DNA of 6,354 nucleotides from Deltaproteobacteria bacterium (GTDB lineage Bacteria > Desulfobacterota > DSM-4660 > Desulfatiglandales > HGW-15), in assembly GCA_016932235.1 (NCBI GenBank), contig JAFGDF010000002.1, positions 1 through 6,354 on the forward strand, in the 5' to 3' direction. Positions 1-5,256 of the stretch are shown here, one piece after another (position 1 is the first letter of the stretch; each line of letters begins with the position of its first letter). The translations under genes and the position numbers were made by a program. The notes under the pieces were generated by a model. The model did no database searches and was not told the DNA's origin. It saw nothing but the letters and a program-made list of their open reading frames with translations.

Positions 1-8
1 ATTCTATC

Positions 9-47
9 CGCTTGATCTATCAAGCGCAACGAGGTTTTTCTTTTTTT
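9..47 (+). terminator. Possible rho-independent terminator of a gene left of the window
   Basis: CGCTTGAT (9-16) and ATCAAGCG (19-26) form a perfect 8-bp inverted repeat; in RNA the stem would open to about 7 bp with a 4-nt loop. A T-rich run (35-47, one C inside) follows on the + strand. The 8-nt gap between stem and T-run is longer than in a textbook intrinsic terminator, so the call is tentative. It would end a rightward gene lying left of the window and insulate the amidohydrolase. Confidence 0.3.
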
Positions 48-120
48 GATGGTGAATCGGGGTTGTCTTGACTACTTTTAGATATTTGAATAATCTGTTC
101 ACGGTATTATCATCTGCTGC

Positions 121-154
121 CAGGGCCGGCCCTGACCATCCTGTTTCTGTCAGG
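121..154. repeat. Perfect 14-bp palindrome overlapping a second inverted repeat in the amidohydrolase leader
   Basis: CAGGGCCGGCCCTG (121-134) is its own reverse complement. Its right half overlaps another inverted repeat, CCTGAC (131-136) with GTCAGG (149-154), 12 nt apart. Because CCTG at 131-134 belongs to both, the two foldings exclude each other in RNA. The site lies about 93-126 nt before the amidohydrolase start. It could be an operator for a dimeric regulator or a structured leader; no riboswitch family is recognised. The repeats are certain, the function unknown. Confidence 0.5.
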
Positions 155-246
155 AATAAAATATCCTTCCGCATGCATTCAGCAGTCTGTTGGACAGGAC
201 AGTGCTGACTGCCGTGATGAGACATATATGAGAGAGGGTTTACTGT

Positions 247-1575
247 ATGAACCGGGATATTGAACAAGCTGATATCATTATTAAAGGTGGAACCCTGCTC
301 ACGATGGCGGATGGAGATTCCCCCATTTTCCGCCCATGGGTGTGCATAAAAGATAACATCATCACGGATATCCTGATGCCATGCGATGATCAAACAGCCC
401 ATGAAAATGCCGAGGTAATCGATGCGGAGAACGGAATCATCCTGCCGGGTCTCATCAACGGTCATTCCCACACGGCGATGACAATCTTCCGGGGATACGC
501 GGATGATCTCCCCCTGAATAAATGGTTATTTGAAAAGATCTTTCCTGCCGAGGCAAAATACCTCAATCCTGAAACCGTCTATTACGGCACACTCCTGGGA
601 TGTGCTGAGATGATAGCTTCCGGGTGCACAAGCGTGCTTGACGGTTACTTTTTTCAGGATTCTTCCGCAAAGGCGGTTTATGAATCGGGGATGCGGGGGC
701 TGATATCTCAGGGAGTCATCGATTTTCCCGCACCGGGGGTGCCTGACCCGGAAGTGAATCTTGCGATCGGCAGAGAATTTATAGAGAAATGGATAAATAT
801 CACGGATCTGATAACTCCGGGGCTCTTTTGCCACAGCCCGGTCACGTGCTCTGAAAAAACGCTCAAAAAGGCAATGGAGATATCAAAGGAATACTCAATT
901 CCCCTGCAGATCCACTTGTCTGAAACCACGGAAGAGGTGCATCAAATAAAGGAAAAGACAGGCCTTTCGCCTGTTGAATACCTGGAAAGGTTGGGATTAG
1001 CCGACAAAAGCCTGATCGCCGCGCATGCAATACACCTGAGCGACAAAGAGATCGAGATTCTCGCAGAAAATAATGTAAAGGTTGTCCATGTTCCTGAAAG
1101 TAATATGAAACTTTCGTCCGGTGTCGCGCGTATTTCAGAGATGATCGAGCGCGGTGTAATTGTCGGGATAGGGACCGACGGTTGTGCGTCCAATAATAAC
1201 CTGGATCTCTTCAAAGAGATGGATATGGCCGCGAAGTTAGGGAAGGTATATTCGAGTGATCCTGTCAAGATGAACGCGGAAACCGTCCTGAAAATGGCCA
1301 CCAGATGGGGAGCCTGTGTAATGGGCTTTGAGGATGATATTGGCCGTATAGAAAAAGGAATGAAGGCCGACATAATAGTTGTTGACGGACATAGCCCTCA
1401 CCTTGTACCGATCTACAACCCTGTATCAACTATTGTTTATTCAGCCGGGGGTCCTGATGTTAAGGATGTCATCATAAATGGAAAAATAATCATGAAAAAC
1501 AGGGAGTTCCAAACGATTGATACTGATGAGATCATTGAGCGGGTCAAAAAGATCGCAGGGAAGATACCTGTTTAA
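247..1575 (+). CDS. Amidohydrolase of the MTA/SAH deaminase type (metal-dependent aminohydrolase)
   Basis: 442 aa, a normal full length for cytosolic deaminases of the amidohydrolase superfamily (TIM-barrel, one catalytic metal) that convert methylthioadenosine or S-adenosylhomocysteine to the inosyl form plus ammonia. An N-terminal beta-sandwich strand region (about 8-66) leads into PGLINGHSHTAMT, with metal ligands H73 and H75. The family segment RGYADDLPLNKWL follows (82-94). Then come H196 (HSPVTCS), H223 and E226 (IHLSE), H260 (AAHAIHL) and D311 (GTDGCASNNN), completing the metal and catalytic set. The C-terminal part returns to the small beta domain (KADIIVVD, 373-380). Start: ATG at 247 with a modest AGAGAGGG site at 231-238, 8 nt upstream. 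Compared from memory with Thermotoga Tm0936, the arginines reported to bind the homocysteine carboxylate look absent (Q155 at one position), so the true substrate is uncertain and no gene symbol is given. A guanine-, triazine- or other nucleoside-type deaminase is an alternative. The family call is firm. Confidence 0.93.
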   Translation: MNRDIEQADIIIKGGTLLTMADGDSPIFRPWVCIKDNIITDILMPCDDQTAHENAEVIDAENGIILPGLINGHSHTAMTIFRGYADDLPLNKWLFEKIFPAEAKYLNPETVYYGTLLGCAEMIASGCTSVLDGYFFQDSSAKAVYESGMRGLISQGVIDFPAPGVPDPEVNLAIGREFIEKWINITDLITPGLFCHSPVTCSEKTLKKAMEISKEYSIPLQIHLSETTEEVHQIKEKTGLSPVEYLERLGLADKSLIAAHAIHLSDKEIEILAENNVKVVHVPESNMKLSSGVARISEMIERGVIVGIGTDGCASNNNLDLFKEMDMAAKLGKVYSSDPVKMNAETVLKMATRWGACVMGFEDDIGRIEKGMKADIIVVDGHSPHLVPIYNPVSTIVYSAGGPDVKDVIINGKIIMKNREFQTIDTDEIIERVKKIAGKIPV

Positions 1576-1579
1576 GAGG

Positions 1580-1695
1580 TTAAAAACCAGCCTTGTCCGG
1601 TTAGGATATCCATATTCAATAAGAATACCGGATTACTGTCAATAACCTATGAAAGAACAATGTAATCTCTTGACCGGACAAAGGCTGGTTTTTAA
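1580..1695. repeat. 116-bp element with near-perfect 22/23-nt terminal inverted repeats
   Basis: The left arm (1580-1601, starting TTAAAAACCAGCC and ending TTGTCCGGT) is the reverse complement of the right arm (1673-1695, ACCGGACAA at its left, GGCTGGTTTTTAA at its right) except for one extra base in the right arm. The arms enclose 71 nt. Inside are two smaller inverted repeats: TATTC/GAATA (1613-1617/1623-1627, 5-nt loop) and GATTAC/GTAATC (1631-1636/1662-1667). As RNA this would be a long basal stem with two internal arms. The A-run, GC stem and T-run at the ends resemble a bidirectional terminator, but the loop is far too long for a standard one. Alternatives: a small non-autonomous mobile element (both ends carry TTAA/TA), a structured RNA, or a terminator split by an insertion. 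It begins 4 nt after the amidohydrolase stop codon. Confidence 0.75.
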
Positions 1696-1730
1696 TAAAA
1701 GATTTGCCATGAGGGTCCTAACATGCTATC

Positions 1731-1765
1731 TATGACCCTGTCGGACAGAGTCCGACAGGGTCATA
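1731..1765. repeat. Perfect 16-bp hairpin with 3-nt loop (hairpin A)
   Basis: TATGACCCTGTCGGAC (1731-1746) and GTCCGACAGGGTCATA (1750-1765) are exact reverse complements around the loop AGA. In RNA this would be very stable on either strand. No T-run follows directly, only T-rich sequence from about 1777, so an intrinsic terminator is possible but not typical. The left arm could also pair with AGGGTC at 1712-1717 as a weaker alternative fold. It shares the inner core CTGTCGGAC with the hairpin at 1880-1914. Confidence 0.7.
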
Positions 1766-1879
1766 ATACGATCAAGATTTTCATTTATTTCTGGCGATGT
1801 TACTGTCCGATCTCATTCATTGCAGCCGGGAAATGATAAGATACAACTCTTTAAAATAAAATCCTTTTTTAAATCTCTA

Positions 1880-1914
1880 CAGCAGACTGCCGGGCAAAGT
1901 CCGACAGTCTGCTG
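1880..1914. repeat. Imperfect 16-bp hairpin with 3-nt loop (hairpin B), upstream of the M23 gene
   Basis: CAGCAGACTGCCGGGC (1880-1895) pairs with GTCCGACAGTCTGCTG (1899-1914) around AAA, 14 of 16 positions complementary. One of the two mismatches is a G-U wobble in + strand RNA and the other would be a wobble in - strand RNA. It ends 56 nt before the peptidase ATG, so it may sit in that gene's 5' leader or just upstream of its promoter. No T-run follows on the + strand. The size, 3-nt loop and inner core match hairpin A, while the outer stem is unrelated. Confidence 0.65.
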
Positions 1915-1957
1915 GTTTGGTCAATAATAGTTTGGATATTAAATGAATATTTTTTCT

Positions 1958-1962
1958 GGAAG
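1958..1962 (+). promoter_or_regulatory. Ribosome binding site that decides the M23 start
   Basis: GGAAG (1958-1962) lies 8 nt before the ATG at 1971. It overlaps the in-frame GTG at 1962, which has no purine-rich site of its own upstream (only T-rich sequence). This favours the ATG at 1971 over the GTG at 1962. Confidence 0.55.
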
Positions 1963-1970
1963 TGAAAAAC

Positions 1971-3341
1971 ATGTCTAAAAACAAGAGGATCGTCTATTTC
2001 CTCACTCTTGTGCCCATTATTATTATTCTCTCTCTCTTCGTATGGATCTTTACCGTTATCTTCGAAGGTGAAAATCCGATGGTCAACCTTGCCCCAACAC
2101 CTGCATATCTTTCAGGCATTCAAAAATTCAGCATCAGCATCAACGACAGAAAACGCGGTCTGAAGAGCATGACGGTGTCCTGTAAACAAGGCGGAAAAGA
2201 AGTCATCGTTTTTGAAAAACAATTTCCCTTCAAAGGCTTTATAAACAGGCAAGGAGACCGCGACTTTACGACCGAAGTCGAAATAGATCCGGAAAAGCTT
2301 CGCCTCACCCAGGGCCGAATGGATATCAGTGTCCAGGTATGGGACTATTCGAGAAGGGGTGGAGGTGACGGGAACATGACACTGTCGAGTCACGAGATGA
2401 CTGTTGATACGATCCCGCCCTCAATCAAGGCCATAAGCCGTATGCACAATGTTAATAAAGGGGGAACAGGCATGGTTCTTTACCGGGTCTCTTCCGATGC
2501 CATTGAAAGCGGTTTGTATGCCGGCAACACCTTTTTTCCCGGTTACGCATCCAACGGAGAAACGGACAGGCGTTTTCACGTGGTCTACTTCACAGTGCCA
2601 CATAACGCCAAATCAGACACGAATATTTATCTCTGGGCAAAAGACAAGGCCGGCAATATATCAAAAGCCCGGTTCTACCATCATATTCGAAACAAGCGTT
2701 TCCGTTCCGACAAGATAAATATATCAGATAAGTTTCTGGAAAAAATCCTGCCTTACTTTTCCGATTACCTCTCAGATTTTCACGGCGATGACATTGCAAA
2801 GTTTCTCAAAATCAACAATGACATACGAAAAGAGGACAATAAAAGATTTTATGAACTCGCAAAGCTTTCAACCCCTGAAAAACTATGGGAAGGCAAATGG
2901 CTAAGACTCGAAAACTCAGCGAATATGGCGGGTTTTGCTGATCTTCGCACCTATTATTACAAGGGAGAAAAGATTGATGAGAAATATCATCTGGGGATAG
3001 ATCTGGCTTCCCTTGCGAACTCGCCCGTTACCGCAGCAAACCATGGAAGGGTTATCTTCGCGGAAAAAAATGGGATTTATGGCCTAACGATAGTGATTGA
3101 CCACGGACAGGGCCTCATGTCCTTATACGGGCATCTCAGCAGTCTGGAAGTAAAAGATGGTCAGTCTGTAAAAAAGGGTGATATCATAGGTCACACCGGA
3201 CAAACAGGCCTCGCAGGCGGTGATCACCTGCACTTTGGCATCCTTGTAAACGGTTTTTTTGTGAATCCGATAGAGTGGTGGGATAGTCACTGGATTGAAG
3301 ACAACATCACGAAAAAATTTGAACTCATCGAGCAGAATTAG
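1971..3341 (+). CDS. Membrane-anchored M23 family (LytM-type) metallopeptidase
   Basis: 456 aa from the ATG at 1971 (459 from the in-frame GTG at 1962). Numbering is from the ATG. A short basic N-terminus (KNKR) precedes one hydrophobic helix (about 7-30) and no signal-peptidase site is obvious, so it is probably anchored in the inner membrane with the rest in the periplasm. Residues about 38-145 look like a beta-rich module. A linker with DTIPPSI (146-152) opens a second module ending near AKDKAGNIS (223-231), which resembles bacterial Ig-like domains. A charged, partly helical stretch (about 245-310) leads to the C-terminal peptidase domain (about 335-437). All expected zinc and catalytic residues are present: H340 and D344 (HLGID), H388 (YGHLS), H419 and H421 (HLH). 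M23 enzymes cleave peptide cross-links in peptidoglycan, so an active endopeptidase is likely. It appears to be monocistronic, with the convergent tolC-type gene downstream. Confidence 0.93.
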   Translation: MSKNKRIVYFLTLVPIIIILSLFVWIFTVIFEGENPMVNLAPTPAYLSGIQKFSISINDRKRGLKSMTVSCKQGGKEVIVFEKQFPFKGFINRQGDRDFTTEVEIDPEKLRLTQGRMDISVQVWDYSRRGGGDGNMTLSSHEMTVDTIPPSIKAISRMHNVNKGGTGMVLYRVSSDAIESGLYAGNTFFPGYASNGETDRRFHVVYFTVPHNAKSDTNIYLWAKDKAGNISKARFYHHIRNKRFRSDKINISDKFLEKILPYFSDYLSDFHGDDIAKFLKINNDIRKEDNKRFYELAKLSTPEKLWEGKWLRLENSANMAGFADLRTYYYKGEKIDEKYHLGIDLASLANSPVTAANHGRVIFAEKNGIYGLTIVIDHGQGLMSLYGHLSSLEVKDGQSVKKGDIIGHTGQTGLAGGDHLHFGILVNGFFVNPIEWWDSHWIEDNITKKFELIEQN

Positions 3342-3362
3342 ATATTGTCTAAGACAGTATCT
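3340..3362 (+). other. Small hairpin overlapping the M23 stop codon
   Basis: Positions 3340-3348 pair with 3354-3362 (9 bp, one G-T wobble) around CTAAG. The stem includes the last two bases of the TAG stop codon. It is AT-rich and not followed by a T-run, so it is at best a weak or factor-dependent termination signal. The rest of the convergent spacer to 3536 shows only an 8-bp inverted repeat (TACTGATC 3363-3370 with GATCAGTA 3471-3478) and no clear terminator for the leftward gene. Confidence 0.35.
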
Positions 3363-3536
3363 TACTGATCGTGGCAACTGGATATACCGGTTAAATAAAC
3401 ATGTCTATAAAAGCCGGCAGGGATAGCTTAAAGAGCAGGTATCCTATTCGGTCATCATCCCGTCGGTTTTGATCAGTATTTTTCACAGAATTATAATCAT
3501 ACCCATGGAAATATTTTTTCAGATGAACCTTATGCT

Positions 3537-5183
3537 TCACTCATCCTCGCCCAGATGTGTCTCCTGTATCAGGTCAGTCGATATGCCCCGTCTTTCAAGC
3601 AGCGAACCCTCCAGGCGAAAAAGTTCCACCAGAGAGTTCAGATGGTTAACTGTCGCTTCTATTTCGGCGATCTGACTATCTACAAGGTCACGCTGTGACT
3701 GGGCCACGAGCAGTGAGGTTGATTTGCCGACACGGAATTTTTCAGTCTCTGCGCGAAGCTTCTCCTCCTGGAGTTTTCTTGTGGCGGCCGTTGCTTCTAT
3801 CTGTTCCGAGGCGCGATTGACCTCAATGTAGGCGGATCGCACATCGAGCTCTGCCAGTTGAGAAAGATTTTCAAGCGCTATCCGGGCCTGTTCGGTTGTA
3901 AGAACCGCCCTCCTATGAAGCGATTCAGCGTCCCGGTTGCCTATGGGAAATGCGAACTCTATCCCGGCGTAGATATCGTTACTCTTCCCGTCAAGATCTC
4001 TTACTGAGCTTCCGAAAGAGTCTGCGTATCCTGTTTTCCCAAAACTGATAAAAAGATCCATTCTTGGAAGCAATCCGTTTTTGGTCTTGACAACATCAAG
4101 TTGACCCCGTTGCAGGCTCAGGCGGGCCTGATTGAGGTCAGAGCGAAGACGCAGGGCTAATTCCGTATGGGCTTCCACACTATCAAGCTTAACATCGGCT
4201 ACAGCGGGCAGATTCCTGATAACTATCATGCGTGTCCACAGGTCGCTTCCGGGCGGATTAAGAAGTCGAAGCAACCGGAGGCGGATACTTTTCAGGCTGC
4301 TTTGCGCATTGATCAGGGCCTCCCGCCGCAACGCCACTTCCGCCTTGGCCGCGGCAAGCTCTGTCTCGGCCAGCTTTCCAACATTAATCCTCTCCATGGT
4401 CTCATTGAGCTGCTGCTCGGCCAGCTCATCAGATTGCTGATATATCTCAATCTGTCTTTGGGCAAGGGTATAATTCCAGTAAGTTGTCTCGACTTCGGCG
4501 ACAAGATCTTCCGTAAAACCGCGCAGTTCATACTGGGAAGACAAAGTATCCAATCTTGCCTGGCGAACATCCGCAAGGTTTACATCAAGGCCGGCTCCTC
4601 GTAAAAGGGCCTGCGTTACCGAAAGTCCGACCCGGGTAGAATAATAATCACTGTAAAGGTCTGACCAGTCCTTTTCGGAAGTCAGACCGAAGGAGAGACT
4701 GGTGCCTGTGGGAAAATATTGGCCGATTTCCGGGTTTACGCCTTTAATGCCGCTCTCTATATCAGAGCCGGTTGTCGAAGATTCGGACTTGATACGCTTA
4801 CGGGAACCGGATAAGCCTGCCTTGAAAGTTGGATCAAACTGCGCGTTCTCTTCGTCTTCAAAGGTCTGCCGGATAGATGGTGACATCCGTTCGGCGATAA
4901 GCGCGCGGTTATTTTCAAGGGCCAGGAGGATGGCTTCTCCGATTGTTATGTCGAGTGGACCCGCATCACGAGTTGCTACCGTCTCTGACATGGATTCAGA
5001 AGTTCCCAGACTTTCAAGCCGTGCCATTTCTCCTGTTGCCTGCCGGTGAGACTGAAAATACGTCGGTTCGATGTATTTCTCCAATCCTCCCCGTCTCATA
5101 GACACGCATGAATTTCCAACCACACATGCCATGCAAAATGTCAATACAACGAGATATAATCTGAATAACTTTCCAATTAGCAT
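3537..5183 (-). CDS. TolC-family outer-membrane efflux protein
   Basis: 548 aa, slightly longer than typical TolC/OprM channels because of an N-terminal extension of about 75 residues before the first outer-membrane efflux domain. A signal sequence covers about 1-27 (basic start, then LYLVVLTFCMACVVG). C20 and C26 are possible lipidation sites, but neither has a good lipobox. The two structural repeats are clear: ITIGEAILLALENNRAL (79-95) opens the first, with FPTGTSLSFGLTSE (157-170) and an outer-membrane strand ending TQALLRGAG (190-198). ERINVGKLAETELAAAKAEV (264-283) matches its counterpart in the second half, EKFRVGKSTSLLVAQSQRDL (481-500). RSDLNQARLSL (347-357) and LLPRMDLFISFG (371-382) open the second repeat, and FPIGNRDAE (412-420) is the usual barrel-proximal motif. 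Long helices form the periplasmic tunnel. It would act as the exit duct for the RND pump encoded 73 bp upstream. Export substrate unknown. Confidence 0.95.
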   Translation of the reverse strand: MLIGKLFRLYLVVLTFCMACVVGNSCVSMRRGGLEKYIEPTYFQSHRQATGEMARLESLGTSESMSETVATRDAGPLDITIGEAILLALENNRALIAERMSPSIRQTFEDEENAQFDPTFKAGLSGSRKRIKSESSTTGSDIESGIKGVNPEIGQYFPTGTSLSFGLTSEKDWSDLYSDYYSTRVGLSVTQALLRGAGLDVNLADVRQARLDTLSSQYELRGFTEDLVAEVETTYWNYTLAQRQIEIYQQSDELAEQQLNETMERINVGKLAETELAAAKAEVALRREALINAQSSLKSIRLRLLRLLNPPGSDLWTRMIVIRNLPAVADVKLDSVEAHTELALRLRSDLNQARLSLQRGQLDVVKTKNGLLPRMDLFISFGKTGYADSFGSSVRDLDGKSNDIYAGIEFAFPIGNRDAESLHRRAVLTTEQARIALENLSQLAELDVRSAYIEVNRASEQIEATAATRKLQEEKLRAETEKFRVGKSTSLLVAQSQRDLVDSQIAEIEATVNHLNSLVELFRLEGSLLERRGISTDLIQETHLGEDE

Positions 5184-5190
5184 GTTGAAT

Positions 5191-5196
5191 CTCCTT
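5191..5196 (-). promoter_or_regulatory. Strong ribosome binding site of the tolC-type gene
   Basis: On the - strand AAGGAG lies 7 nt before the ATG at 5183-5181. This is near-ideal spacing and fixes the start codon of the outer-membrane protein. Confidence 0.75.
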
Positions 5197-5227
5197 GTTC
5201 AATGTCCCGGGATACTGGGATAAGCCT

Positions 5228-5251
5228 CCCCGAGCTGCGCGAGCACCGGGG
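5228..5251 (-). other. Intercistronic GC-rich stem-loop between pump and tolC-type genes
   Basis: CCCCG (5228-5232) pairs with CGGGG (5247-5251), and inside it GCT (5234-5236) can pair with AGC (5242-5244) around GCGCG. It sits 5 nt after the pump stop codon and is not followed by a T-run on the - strand, so it is more likely an RNA-processing or stability element within an operon than a terminator. The tolC-type gene's own promoter is not evident in this 73-bp gap. Confidence 0.35.
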
Positions 5252-5256
5252 GCGTT

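Larger units (their letters stand above)
1576..1961. other. 386-bp gene-free spacer rich in inverted repeats
   Basis: I find no credible protein gene here on either strand. The spacer contains three strong inverted-repeat structures (1580-1695, 1731-1765, 1880-1914, listed separately) and repeated use of the pentamer GTCCG or its complement CGGAC. The intervening DNA is AT-rich. It separates two rightward genes, so terminator functions for the amidohydrolase and leader/promoter functions for the peptidase must lie here, though no strong sigma-70 promoter stands out. Confidence 0.7.

Noticed and set aside
3..71. Rightward frame open from the left edge to a TGA, 22 codons, possibly the tail of an upstream gene
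   Set aside because: Such a short open stretch is expected by chance, and the hairpin plus T-run at 9-47 lies inside it. Not enough to call a partial gene.
68..94. Promoter-like pair TTGACT (68-73) and AATAAT (89-94) before the amidohydrolase
   Set aside because: The individual boxes are good, but the 15-nt spacer is short and the region is AT-rich, so chance matches are likely.
4..471. 155-aa leftward open frame over the leader and the start of the amidohydrolase
   Set aside because: Half of it is the reverse complement of strongly conserved amidohydrolase codons. The translation has no recognisable domain, and no ribosome binding site stands out.
1576..1961. CRISPR array or att site in the repeat-rich spacer
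   Set aside because: The repeats are inverted, not regularly spaced direct repeats. No tRNA or integrase gene is present.
3469..3675. 68-aa rightward frame starting in the convergent spacer
   Set aside because: Most of it overlaps the C-terminus of the tolC-type gene in antisense. It has no ribosome binding site and no recognisable protein features.
4132..4604. Rightward open frames inside the tolC-type gene
   Set aside because: They are antisense to the helical tunnel region of a clear TolC-family protein and have no domain or convincing start.
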